From the NCBI GenBank assembly GCA_009760855.2, contig WPIO01000191.1, positions 32,501 to 96,500 of the forward strand: a stretch of DNA of 64,000 nucleotides, written 5' to 3'. This document shows positions 44,769 to 55,930 of this stretch, one piece after another (position 1 is the first letter of the stretch; each line of letters opens with the position of its first letter). This stretch comes from Cristatella mucedo (Eukaryota; Bryozoa; Phylactolaemata; Cristatellidae). The notes below the pieces were generated by a model that worked only from the letters and a program-made list of their open reading frames with translations, was not told the DNA's origin and ran no database searches. Position numbers and translations under genes: made by a program.

Positions 44769-44794
44769 CAGCAGCAACAGCAGCAGCAGCAGCA
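44769..44794 (+). repeat. CAG-rich trinucleotide run
   Basis: Eight to nine CAG/CAA units in the leader of the D4 gene copy; the reverse copy D6 has CTG units at 53620-53639 at the same place. Confidence 0.9.
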
Positions 44795-44895
44795 CAAGGC
44801 GGTACGGCTGTGACCGATGTCTAGTCGTCGCCGCCGCTCGTCATTTCTCGAGATTCCTTGCGCTCGCTCGATTTTCCCGCTCGGTCGCCTCGGCT

Positions 44896-44930
44896 CTGCG
44901 CGGCCACAGCTGCTCGCTGTGGCCGCGCAG
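44896..44930. other. Perfect 15-bp inverted repeat replacing the start codon
   Basis: Arms 44896-44910 and 44916-44930 (CTGCGCGGCCACAGC) pair around TGCTC. Where the intact copies have GCCATGCAAATC, this copy reads GCCGCGCAGATC, so the ATG is GCG within the right arm. Confidence 0.88.
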
Positions 44931-45240
44931 ATCAACGCGCCTCTTAAGCTTCTCGAAAAGTCGGTGCTGGTGACGACGCATGCTAAACTAGCGGCAGTTG
45001 GTGCACTACGCGCCGACCATTTCACGAGAATCGGCGAGAGCTGCGAGAACCGGAGACGGGCAGCTGCGGAACTGCGGCGACAGGTACGACGCTTCTTTCG
45101 ATTGCGGATTCTAGAAGCAAATATCCTTCTAGGATATTGGCTTTTAAAAACTTAAACTTAAACTTAAACTTGAACTTAACCTAAAAACTTCTTTCTTAAT
45201 TACGCCGCCACGGCAGCTAGCCAGCCACTTTCCACAAAAT
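44928..45240 (+). pseudogene. 5' fragment of the family gene, start codon lost
   Basis: From CAG 44928 the frame reads QINAPLKLLEKSVLVTTHAK and continues to AAAELRRQ, homologous to exon 1 of the gene at 11571. It ends at a donor-like CAG|GTACG (exon end 45083), longer than the GTGAGT-ended exon of the intact copy. A likely acceptor (CGGCAG, ending 45216) precedes CTAGCCAGCCACTTTCC, matching exon 2 at 11799, but homology ends about 20 bases later. The whole conserved domain is absent. The promoter E-box is TACGTGAC (44653) and the TATA box is degraded (about 44699-44705). This is a truncated, probably dead copy. Confidence 0.65.
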
Positions 45241-45339
45241 GCATTTTCTGGTGATACGGTCAGTGGCGGATAACCGAGTCGAAGTCCCAAGCACACCTAC
45301 GACACTACCTGCTAAGTCGACTGCACCTTCCATCGGGCA

Positions 45340-45560
45340 GCTCCGCCCGGCGGTTGGCTGGCTGCGGCAAGCTTAAAGTTCGGCAATCCGCTGAGGGCAC
45401 TTCAGCCCAACCGAGTTTCACGATACGCCCCATCTATTATTGCCAGCTGGGTCGGATGTTAAACCCAACGGGGCGGTAGTCGCTAAGTGACGTGGCATTC
45501 TGAGCGTGTTAATGCGTTTAGACCCGGCTCATGGCTCGGTAACAATAATAGTAATGCAAT
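45340..45560 (+). repeat. Dispersed repeat, copy 2
   Basis: It matches 12930-13165 (GGTTGGCTGGCTGCGGCAAG, GGCAATCCGCTG, GGATGTTAAAC). It follows the truncated gene copy just as copy 1 follows the intact gene, but here the gene body between is missing. Confidence 0.5.
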
Positions 45561-46560
45561 CGTATAGCACATTCACACTACTTGATTTCTTTGTCGGGAC
45601 TGTACATGCACATTAAAGGAAACATGACCGCTAAGTTAGAGTCTACATGCTCTGTGCCAGAATTTAAAATAAATACGGCTAGCCGTACCTGGCACACCGT
45701 CACCAAGCAGAAGCGCTCGAAGGACGACTTAACAGGACCCACTAAATACACATTTATGCATTTTATGAACAATACACAGAGGCATTTTCAGCTTCATTAA
45801 AATGTTACATCAGGGAATGTCGTGATGTCAGCCGTTATTATAGAATACGAGCTGACGGCACGGTCTCCAAAGGATTCAAGGCTCGCACGAGGTATAGATC
45901 AACGGTTGGTTTTCGGAAAGCGAGTGGTACGATGCTAATCCTGGTGGGGGATTGATCTTATAGGGAGGCTGGAGGCAGAGAATAACGGGACCTTACAGTG
46001 AATGACATAACCTTGAAGTCGAAGCACTTCTCTATTGGGAGCCAGTGCAGGTCGGCGAGAACCAGCAGAGAGCCCTACCTGTTTAAGTGAGATCGAACTT
46101 TAGTGAATTTAAGTATCTGAAAGTAGGCAGACTTGACTATAGAGCAGATGAGGTCATCCAAGGATCGGTCACTTTAAAACTAGACATCCATAATGACAAT
46201 AGTTATACAGTTCAATTGAGCCCTCAGAGAGACAAGAATCTCTTTCTAGTTACTTACAGATGCTATACGTAATGCATAAGAAAACGAATATGATATACAT
46301 TTAACTTGTTATAGAGCAGAACATTGTTAGACCGGTGTGCACAGGGTCAACGTATAGATTTCGCTAGTAGCAGCAGGCACAGGGTCAGTATGCAAAAGCA
46401 CACAGCAAGGCCGTTAAGACAACTTGACGAGCTTGATGGCTGGGACACATCAAAGCACAGATACAACTGTGTGCCACCTGCATAGAAGTGATAGTGAACC
46501 AAGCACATAGAGCTGAGGTACCCTAATGCCCAGGCATGATGAAAGGTGCTAAGAACTTGC
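45555..46560 (-). mobile_element. L2-like LINE 3' fragments
   Basis: Tail, 3' UTR and C-terminal complement to 46180, then a second tail (46190-46260) and 3' UTR (to about 46450). 46560-46850 is unassigned. Confidence 0.65.
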
Positions 46561-46849
46561 TGATCAATAGTGCGAAACTCTACCGAAAGAACAAAGAAAA
46601 AATCGGAGACACTCTGCCCATCGCTGCATTACTGAGACACTCGTAATTTACCCTTAAGAAATGCTTACTCGCTTGAGCGATTCACTATAAAGACATACTT
46701 TGGAGTATTTCTGACCGTAGCTCAACAAAGCCCCAAAGACAACATGGGTCTAACATAGGAGAGCTTTATATAGTCTACTCAAAGTTTAAGCGGCTTTCAC
46801 CAAGCATTCGGAATCTATCGAAATTCATCTCACCCAACGAAAAGTAAGG

Positions 46850-48420
46850 GAGAAGCAACGCCGGTTCAGGTGAGCAGATGAGCTCCTACCTTGTGATTCT
46901 TGAGATGATCTCACTAATCATGGTGCTGATCACGTCTTTAGTTTCTTCGGTAACTGGCTAGACAAGATCTGTGAGCCATCCCTAGAGTGGCAGCATCATC
47001 CCCCGTAGAATCCTATACATTAATTCCGTGCAGCACTCGATGTGTTCATTCAAGATAACCACGAGTGAACTTATCGTGAACCTGTAATCCCAATTAAAGA
47101 AGATACTAGCCCTTTAGACCATTTTGGCTTGGTCCTGCTTCTACGATGATTAGATCTGCTGCTGCCTTTGCTAAGTAAAATCATGAATATTATTTTGCCA
47201 TATGCCATGATCTAGCACGTAAAAGTAAGGCTGTATTCTGGCTACTACTCCGGAAAGCAACTCTTGACGCAGGAATTACGAGCAACTTCCTGCCAGTCTG
47301 GATTTTAAAGTTCCAGTATATTGAAACTTCCAAACTCGCTAGTAAGTTCTGATTTCAGAGCTCTGTCACTCCAAAGAGTCAGCACGGCTTTGGGCACATA
47401 CCTTCCTTCTTAGGAATGCAGACTTGAGTAGAGTTTCTCCTTGTTTCGCTCGATCTTTAGGCCGCTTCTCTCGTGTTGCCTGGGCATAAGTCGTACTCCG
47501 CACGTACATCCTGATTCGCATTCTGTCTCAGTGGGGGCATTCGGAGTATTGACGAGGACACACAAAGATCATCTCTTGAACGACTGAAGTATGGGGTACC
47601 TCAGGGCCCTGGACTCGGTCCGGTTTCTTTCACCCTGTACTCTCTCTCTCTGTCTGTCTGTCTGTCTGTCTCTCTTTTTTCTAGCCGATGTAATTACAAG
47701 GCACAATCTAGGCTTTCAATTTTATGCGGACGATACCCACCTGTACCTTTGCTTCGATCACTCCCAGCCATTGCCCATGACAAATTTCCTTAACTCTCTG
47801 GCTGCACGTATTGTTGGCATCCGCACATGGATGGCAGCGAACTTTATCAAATTGAATAATTATAAAAACAATTTACTAGTTGTAAGCGAACCAAGTTCGT
47901 GTCCGAAGGTAAAAGCAACTTGAAGCTCAAACTGGTTTAGTTTGCACACCGCTAGTCGATCTTTCGCAAAACAGAGGTATTCTAGACCACAGTGACCTCT
48001 CATTAGACTCAACCTGTTCCTCACTGAAGTCTGCCTACTTCCAGCTGCATAACATTGCTAAAACTTTGGCTTGCTTAAATAGGGATAGTACACCTGCGTG
48101 AAATCTTTCAGCTACATAACATCACTAAAGTTAGGGAGTTTTTAGATAGGGATATAACATCTAAGTTGGTCCAAGCATTTGTGACATCCTGTCGTGACTT
48201 CTGTAACTCACTGCTGTCTGGCCTAACGTTATATGCATCCGGGTGCTTACAGCTGGTGTAAAACTGTACAGCTAGGCTTGTCTGTCGTTAGCATGGCTGA
48301 GGCCACATCACACCACATTTCTCCAACCTGCACTTGCTACTGGTCATGCAACGGATCGACTTCAAGGTTTTATCGCTCACTTTTAGGTCCCTTCATTCTT
48401 AAGCTCGAGGCTGTATCAGG
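46850..48420 (+). mobile_element. L2-like LINE, RT remnant
   Basis: It is readable from the linker (46880-47250) through YGVPQGPGLGPVSF (about 47591) to FYADDTHLYLCFD (47717-47755, the catalytic YADD), WMAANFIKLNNYKNN and the C-terminal region near 48100-48400. A (CT/TGTC)n run at 47640-47680 interrupts the frame between the GVPQG motif and YADD. Many stops are present. Confidence 0.82.
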
Positions 48421-48459
48421 GATCACATCCAGGATTGGAGTGAGTGGCGTACATTTATG

Positions 48460-49440
48460 TAAAAGGAAAGAAAGTTATTGACTGCTGTCGCTATCAGATC
48501 AACGTGAGACCGATGTGTGCTACCCAGCTGTTGCTGCAACGAGTCTGCTTGTTAAGTTGTTCTAACCGTACCGCCTCGAAGCAAGCCAGACGTCGACAAG
48601 AGCGATGCAATCCAAGGCTTTCTGTACGGACGGGGCTATTCGATGAGTTCTTCAAGTGCAAGGCCTCCATGGTCGCCTCCATCGCTTTCAAAGCAAGAGC
48701 TTGGGAAGCGTAGCCTGGTGCCTGGCAGCCGTAAGGTCCGGTCGGTTCAGTCCAATATCTTCAGAGCCACGTTATTATTCTCTCAGTGGACTCGCACTCT
48801 GTGCCCAGTTTCCAGCACCCCAGAGGGCATGCGGCTCTTCAGCTCAGTCGGCGTGGCTTGCCTCGACTTCCGGGAGCTGGATCGGATGCATCGAAGACAA
48901 GTTAAGCTTGGAGAGCGGAGGTTAGGAACATAAAAGGGTGATCGACGTTACGTCGATGGCTGACATCGTGGGCATAAGTGAATTAGAAAGCTAGGCCACC
49001 CATTTGCTCACTGCTTGAGTTCTCACGCTCACTCACTCTATAGAATAATGGGAGTGGGGAGTAGGGCATGCACGCACACAAACTTGCAGAGTCACCCCTC
49101 CGGTAATGGCTGTCTATCCAACCGGGCATTGAGCCTGCAGGCAGAGATCGATGGGCTGCTTCCGCTCGACCCGTCTCCTGGAATGCCCTCGTGACTCAGC
49201 TTAGCCTGTCACTTTCTCTTTGATGCGAGAGATTTAGTCAGGCGGCCATTGTGCTTGCTTGGAAAGGCAGCGTAGGCATCGAGCTTAGCGGGCGAGCGAG
49301 GCTGACGCTACAGAATCGTATCAAAAGCGCTGCCGCACAGCTAACCCAGTGGCAAGCAGACGGCTTACAGTGCTGCTGCCTTCTGGCAGACCAGCTAACA
49401 TGACGTCATCTATTTATACATTGAGTTTTCTTTAAGCTGA
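48460..49440 (+). repeat. Duplication unit D5 (5' part)
   Basis: It matches D2 (29870 onward, without the GA array) and D3. It includes GCAAGGCCTCCATGGTCGCC and the GACTTCCGGGAGCTGGAT block. A frame of about 90 residues (48444-48713) is not conserved in the other units. Confidence 0.65.
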
Positions 49441-49845
49441 GGGTACAGTGATCGTGGTCGGATGAGTAGGAGTAAGCTGGCTCTGTGCCAAATGACTCTG
49501 CAATGCAACCAGATTAGCTGCTATAGAGCTCTATGCCTGCAGCCAAAGCTGAGCTTAATCTATAAATAGACGTCGCCACGTAGGCTAGCAGGTGGCTCAC
49601 AGCCCGGCTGGCAGAATGCTCACAGCTCGCCGCCGGCGGCCTAAACTAAATAGGATGGGAAACTACCCCCTTACGGCCGGCTGCAGCGGGAATCCGGCGA
49701 ATAATTACTTACATCAGCAATACAAGTTGAATGAGATTCTGCAGCTTTCAGGCTTTGCCGACAAAGCAATTGCTCATGTAACCATAAATTAACAGCAAAC
49801 TTAAAATTAAAACCAAGAGTTTTACACACCCTTGTTGTCGAATTG
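49441..49845. other. Unassigned DNA with possible exon fragment
   Basis: GACGTCATCTATTTATA (49402-49418) and TATAAATAGACGTC (49561-49574) form an imperfect inverted pair bracketing about 140 bases. A short frame at about 49710-49792 (KLNEILQLSGFAD...AHVTIN) follows an acceptor-like TTACATCAG and slightly resembles part of coatomer beta, but ends in a stop within 30 residues. No gene structure supports it. Confidence 0.25.
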
Positions 49846-49849
49846 CTAT

Positions 49850-50400
49850 TTTCCGTCGATACGAGGTGGTCCAGGTTTGCAAAAGTTGCTGACTTTGGTT
49901 GGTGGGCGTGTCGGCACCGGTGGCTACCTGCTCAGTGTGCAGCCATTGAGCAGTCGGTGGCCCCGACAGTCGAGGTCGTCAGTGTCCATAGAAATTTCTG
50001 TATCAGGGCCATCGGTTACTGCCCCACCCCAACCCCATCGATACCAGCTCCACTACTACTGGGTACCTTTGATGTCTGCAGGAGTTCAATCGTCCCAGGA
50101 ATCGCTAGGATCGTCCTAAGTCGCTGGGATCGTCCGAGGAATTCCTCCCTATGGCGACTGAGGTCCATCCTTTCCAGCCGTCCTGAGCTGCTACCTCCAA
50201 GCTAGCCACTACCTCATCTGCCCTATAAATTTGTCAATCTCCCTCGCTTATTGCATTGATATTAAGTATTGATTAATGATTATTGAGTATTGATTGAGAG
50301 TATTGATGTAAACGGACAAAGATCAATTGAGAAATCACTGAAGTACGGGGCAGCTCATGGCTCTGTGCTTGGTCCGCTTGCAGTTCCATAGAGATGTCGC
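49850..50400 (+). mobile_element. Second retroelement-like repeat, inverted copy
   Basis: The part from about 50145 (TCCTTTCCAGCCGTCCTGAG) to 50340 (GAGTATTGATGTAAACGGAC) is the reverse of 33341-33600. The first 300 bases are less certain. The end resembles the RT segment LQSIDVNGQ in the plus direction. Confidence 0.5.
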
Positions 50401-51560
50401 CCAGTTCTATATTTGAATTGATCACTCCGGTTATCAAACACGTCAGGTTTTCCCAACTCACCTGCTGTATGCTTGTGGTTACTGATAACGTTACTGCTAC
50501 TACTACCCGATTTCTATATCTTGATCTGATGCTTCTCCGTTGAATAATGTTATGCTTAATGTTTTTTCGAATTATATAACGAATAATTTGTGTTGTGCTT
50601 TCTGTACACCATCTTTAAAGTAGCTAGACGACAACTATTCGGACGTCTGAGAGTGCTTTGAAATAACTGAATAAAATTGTCATTGTTATTAATTTGTATG
50701 TACAGTTCAAAAATGAATTTTCGCTAGAAGACCGCATCAGATCCACAGTTACGTCTGCCAACCTTCTGGTACCTAACTTAATAAAGTTAAATCTTGATTA
50801 GGCAAGAATACTACATTCAAATATGTCCATAAATGTATGACCACCGGTCTAGACTTCTGTAAGTCACTGCTAGCTACATGCTTGCGCAAAACTGTGCCGC
50901 TAGACTTCACTGTCGTGAGCGTCGTAGTATATACAGCATAGCCTTCTCAATGACCTGCAATAGCTCCCGATCAAGCAGCGAACCAACTTCAAGGTCATGT
51001 CACTCTCTTTTAGATCCCTCCAGTCTGGATCCAGGCAACATATAAGATCTACTCTCCAGCAAGGCTAAGCATCGTACCATCTGCGTTTCGGAATCTAATA
51101 GTTTACTATACCTCGTACGAACCTCACAATTTGGAGACCATCCCTTCATTTTCCGTGCTAGCAAACCCTGGAACTCACTTCCACTGATTTCACGACATTC
51201 CTTGACGTGACATCGGCAGAAGCCAATTCCACTGTATAGCAAATTCCATAGTATTAAATTTATATAGAAATATATAAATTTATATATTTATATTTACGAG
51301 GGTTTAAATTGAATTAAATTAAATAGAAGTAAATTCCGTAGAATTAGTGAAGTGAAAATGCACCTGTTAAATAAGGAATCCAGCAGGAAAAGTCCCTTTG
51401 ATTCTTGATTTGAGTGCTTCTCCTCCGGGCTTCACACTTTGCACGCTACGGCATTCATATCTTAAATGCTGACCCTGTGCGTGTCATTTCTAGCCTAATG
51501 GCCTTGCTTCCTTTGCAAGTTACGTAAAGTACCGGTAAATATATCAAGTTGGCTGATGGC
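50400..51560 (+). mobile_element. L2-like LINE fragments, mixed orientation
   Basis: 50400-50700 resembles a minus-strand 3' UTR. 50700-51240 is plus-strand C-terminal RT (TTCAAAAATGAATTTTCGCT at FQSDLSLDD onward). 51240-51560 is AT-rich 3' UTR ending near TGTTATTATTGATATT. All are heavily decayed. Confidence 0.6.
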
Positions 51561-52140
51561 TCTAAACACTCACGTTGTTATTATTGATATTAAAATCAAG
51601 CATGGAGCCGGGTGGAACGCATAAGTACTGGCAAACTTGGCTGACCTTGGGATTCCCGCGGTTCCGCATTTTATGTCCAACACAGTAAGAAACTCGACAC
51701 GAGGCGAGGCCTGAAACTGATTGCCCGATAGGCGGCGCGGTCTGCTTAACGGGTGGTGTCAGAGGTTGGCGTTTGAGATTTTGACTCAATTCTCCGCCTC
51801 TGCCAGAATCACCAGACGACGAAGGTCTTCGTCTAGAATTCGCTCGCGCGGCTACTTCCAAAGAGAAAATCGCAAGATGGTGCTGCGAGTCGTGCAGTGT
51901 GCCTGAGGCTGGCACTGCATCTGGCTGGCCAGTGGTGTGATCGTAAGAGCTATGGGGTGCGGTGTGGATGGGGTCACGTGGTGGAAAGCCACGGCATCAC
52001 CGCACCTTGTCCGGAACACGCTCATGCGCTATGTAGTAAATAGAAAATTTCTTTGTCGTCCCGAGGGCCGGGCGTTCGGCAGGCGTGGCGGTTGCCAGAT
52101 CACCTGTTACAGCGGCGGATATGGGACAGACGAATCTGTC

Positions 52141-53477
52141 TAAGCGACTGAAAGCTTTCTCGAGTTTCACGAGGATTTCGTACTGTGATTCAACCATGTC
52201 CCGCGTGTAGTTTGACATTCTCTAAACGACAGGTACGTGGTATCACACAGAAAACCGAAGCGGTCTCACAGACGTTAATTCACGCGGACGCCGCAGCAGA
52301 CGGCCAGGCCAGTATGCGACTGCTCGCCGGCGTCCTTCACGCCTCCTCGAGCTTTTGCCACCCGTTACTTATATACCACTGTCAGAAATAAAATGCAGCC
52401 CATAAGCCAACGACAGTCTCATGACAAAATAATAATAACAATAATACACTTGTTAAAGCGCCATCAGAGAACTCAATCTCTCTCTCTCTCTCTCTCTCTC
52501 TCTAGGTGCTTTACATTTGCTGCAAAGGGAAATGCAATTGAATGGTGAGTAAAATTATGCTTGACGAACAAACAAAATAAATAAAATGGTTAGGGGATGA
52601 TGCTAAAATAACCACGCCGCGTCAGCTTGGCCAGCGAGTACCGACAGGCGTGAATGTAGGCATGCGAAGGCGTGTACGTAGCTTCGTCCAAGATGGCCGG
52701 CACTAAAGAAACTTCCGGTTCGTGCGAGCAGATAAAGTGGCGGATGTCAGCCTTGACGGAGGAAAACGTCCTCGCCAGATCACTTTCTACTTCCAGATTT
52801 CCTTCGTACGTCTGCGCGGAGCTCCAGATTTGCAAGGCGGCCGACTACCAGCCAATCTCTTGAAGCATGCACGCATGAACACCTCCACCGGATCAGTGCT
52901 GGAAAGAACGCGCCGGCGCCGGATGTCAAAGCCGCCCTCTCCAACGCAAGGCAACCAGAGAGGACGCAGGATGGATTCAAAAAGCACGCGCCGACTGCAA
53001 AAGTGATGGTGTTAGCAGCGGCGCCGATAGCAGCGGTGGCGGAGGCAACAGAGGAGGTAGCCACGGTGACTGCAGCTACGGCGGCCGCGGCGGCGACAGT
53101 GACTGCGGCTGCATGTCGAGCATTTTTATATCAGCCTGATTGCTTTGACGAAGCGCCACGGCATCGTTGCGTAATCAAAGTTGAAATTCTGAGCAGCTCA
53201 TTGAAGCTGAATTCTGTGGACAGTGGCTGGCTGGCTGCCATGGCGGCGTAATTAAGAAAGAAGTACGCGGATATTTGCTTTTAGAGTCCGCAATCGAAAG
53301 CAGCGTCGTACCTGCCGCCGCAGCTTTGCCGCTGCCCGTCTCCGGTTCGCGCCGTTCTCGCCGATTATCGCCTGTTCTCGCCGCGCATTGGACCGAGCAC
53401 CGCCAGTTTTCGCTTGCGTCGTCGCCACTTAACGTCGCCACTCGTTCGAGAAGCGTGAGAAGCGCGGCGATTTGCAT
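52141..53477 (-). pseudogene. Interrupted copy of the family gene
   Basis: The start ATG (53477-53475) and MQIAALLTLLERV are kept. After that the exon is shifted by one base relative to the D4 fragment. The donor-like GGCAG|GTACG is at 53312/53311. The conserved domain is recognisable (QIWSSAQTYEGNLE, VPAILDEATYT, CRYSLAKLTR). It contains a nonsense TAG near the start of the domain (QEIGW then stop), a 410-bp insertion (52207-52616) inside the LTRD motif, and a lost stop codon (TTA at 52141-52143 where TGA is expected). It cannot make the full protein. Confidence 0.72.
52207..52616 (-). mobile_element. Insertion in the pseudogene, flanked by a 6-bp repeat
   Basis: CCGCGT occurs at 52201-52206 and 52617-52622, on both sides of the insertion, as expected for a target-site duplication. 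The inner part has an L2-like tail module (52430-52610, with a (CT)n run at 52482-52504) in minus orientation plus about 220 bases of unknown sequence that include AATAAA near 52388. Confidence 0.6.
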
Positions 53478-55104
53478 ATTTAGCCAGAGCTTTTAGCAGC
53501 TGCGCTTACAAAACTGAGGCGAGCGAAAAGGCTCGCAAGTCGAGCTCGCTCGCAAGGAATCTCGAGAAATGACGAGAGGCGACGACGACTAGAGATCGGT
53601 CGCAGTTGTATCGCCTAGGCTGCTGCTGCTGCTGCTGCAGCGTCTACTGCCGCCGCTTTTTGACGCCTAGCTGCGACTTACCAACTTTCACTCCGCGTGG
53701 TTTTACAGAGCTACGCTTAGTTCCTTGAGTTAGCACCCGGATGACCAGACACGTACGAGAACAGGGGCCGACAGAAGACAAGCACCGGGACCGGTGGCGT
53801 TTGCAACGCGAAATCACGTTAGTCAGCAAAGGCATCAGGATGCTCTGCAAAAGATCGCTCGCTCTCTACCGTTTAGCGTCTCGCTCCATCCGCCTGTTTA
53901 GCACAGCGAGTCCTGCCGAGCTCTTGTGGCGAAGGCGGACGCCTCGAGAGGCTGCGTCGACGGTGGCGACATGCAAGCCGCATCGTGCGGCTAAGAGCGG
54001 AAGCTGTCGGCGCCAGTGGCGGCGCCGGCAGCGGTGGCATAGTGCGTGCAGTCTCACTCCACCCAGTAAGTGTGTGAGTTGTTCGGTTGTTTGTTGGCGG
54101 TCCTTCGTCGCGGCGCCACGCCTGCTGGCTTCCGCGTTCCCGTGCAAAGCGCCTCGTCGCCGACCCGGTGGCGTGCTGAGCCGGAGCGAGACAGCTTCCG
54201 CCTGCCGCGAGTGAGGGCGAGCGAGAGTGACCGCACTCGCGTAGAGCGCGTCCACGCTCAATCGAATCAATGCGATCGTTAGCGGAAAAGTCCTGTAGCA
54301 CCAAGGCTACACCGTTGCAAGAACCCGGCCACATTCGTTTCGGTCCTCCGGGGGTGGGGGCTGAACGGTCCACCGTTGTAGAATCAATGGATAAAGTAGG
54401 TCAGAAAGAGGAGGGGCTGGGAAATGGAGAGGGCGGGCTGAGCTGGTGAGCGGCGCGCGGCTCATGCGGCAGAATTCTCTAACGAGTGCGACACTCCAGT
54501 AGGCGACTAGCACGGCTGCAGCCCGGCGATACTTTTCGGCGGGTCGCTGCATGACCAGATGGACCAACGGCTTCGCCGGACTCGGAGCTTACGACAGTCT
54601 GCTTCTTACTTGCCCCAATCTCAACTCCCCCTTATTCTCACGAGTGGTAGGGCGCTGGATTACGCGGGGCAAGTAAACGAACGGCTTAGTCACCGAACTC
54701 GCCTACTCGGGAGGATGTGCGGCCGCCAACAAAGCTTAGATAGCCCAGTCAGATTGGTAGCCCCCTCCTCCACAGCCAGCTAAACTGGTGTTGCACTCGG
54801 TCCAGCTTCCGGTAGTCGAGGCACGGCTTGCTAACCGCCGTGGCGAGCCGCATGCGCACTAGGAGTCCGCCGAGAGAGTTTTAACTCGACTCTGAAGATG
54901 GCGGACTGCATCGAAGAGACCTTACAGCTGCCAGGCACCAGCCAGGATTCGCTTCACAAGCAACTGTGCTTAAAGGCCACGGTGGCGACCGTGGATTCCC
55001 TGCACATTAAGAACGCCTCGAATCGGTTCGCGCGTACAGAACGCGTTGAATTGTCTCGCTCTCTCGTGCGAGTCTGACGAGACTTCGAAGCGGCACAGTT
55101 AGAT

Positions 55105-55208
55105 GATATATATATCTATATATATCTATATATATATATATATCTATATATATATATATATCTATATCTATCTATATCTATCTATCTATCTATATATATA
55201 TATATATA

Positions 55209-55276
<68 letters not shown>

Positions 55277-55325
55277 TATATATATATATATATAGATATA
55301 TATATAGATATATATATATATATGC
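55105..55325 (+). repeat. (TA)n/(TATC)n microsatellite
   Basis: About 220 bases of TA with TATC interruptions separate the head-to-head units D6 (reverse) and D7 (forward). Frames rich in Ile/Tyr here are artefacts. Confidence 0.95.
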
Positions 55326-55930
55326 CATGCAAGAGAAGACGTTTAATCACCTATGATATTTTTTTAACCGAGTTACTATTCTCTCAGCAGACGAGTGTCC
55401 TGTACCCAGTTTCTGGCATCCCAGTGGGCATGCAACTTACCAGCGAGCGAGTCATGCATGCATCGACTTCCGGGAGATAGACGGGATGCATCGGCGACCC
55501 GTTTAGTGGGGGCGGGGCTGGGGCTATAAAAGTGAATGGCGATTGTAGTGATGATATCGTCCTCATCTCCTGCGAGTTGGTGAGTTCGATGCCTAAGCCG
55601 TTCGTTTGTTTGCCATGCTATTTTTAACGAATTTCAGGCGAATTCCAGCATTAATACACTGAATAGAATAAGGGGGTGGGGAGGACGGAAAGTACACAGG
55701 CTCTTGGCCTAGCCTCCCACGCAGCTGCCTGTCTATTTGGGCATAGTTTAGTACCGGGCAACGATCGATTGGCTGCTTCGGTCTACTCGCCTCCCGGAAT
55801 GGCCTCGCGACTCAGCTCGGCTTGTCACTTTCTCTTTGTTGCGTAAGTTTTAGTCTGGCGGCCACCGTGGTTGCTCGAAAGAGCAGATTATTCATTTATT
55901 ACTCTGTAGAGATCACCACTGCACGAGCGG
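55326..55930 (+). repeat. Duplication unit D7 (5' part)
   Basis: Very similar to D3 from 37685 to 38300. It begins within the 3' end of the SINE that D3 carries, so it descends from a D3-like copy after that SINE had inserted. It is followed by a LINE. Confidence 0.75.

Larger units (their letters stand above)
42890..45340 (+). repeat. Duplication unit D4 with gene fragment
   Basis: The unit follows the order of D2 (43060-44330 against 31230-32300) and then of the gene promoter region (44340-44700 against the reverse of 53700-54060). It ends in the first exon of the family gene. It contains a 10-bp minisatellite, a TA microsatellite with a SINE, and a hairpin at the start-codon position. Confidence 0.7.
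51900..55080 (-). repeat. Duplication unit D6 (reverse orientation)
   Basis: Read in reverse it is a nearly complete unit: 55080-54350 matches D2 29960-30870; 54310-53700 matches D4 44080-44700; 53680-52140 is the gene copy; and 52140-51950 matches the 3' flank of the intact gene. The TATA position reads TGTAAAA and the E-box block begins ACGTGTCTGGTCATCCGGG. Confidence 0.72.
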
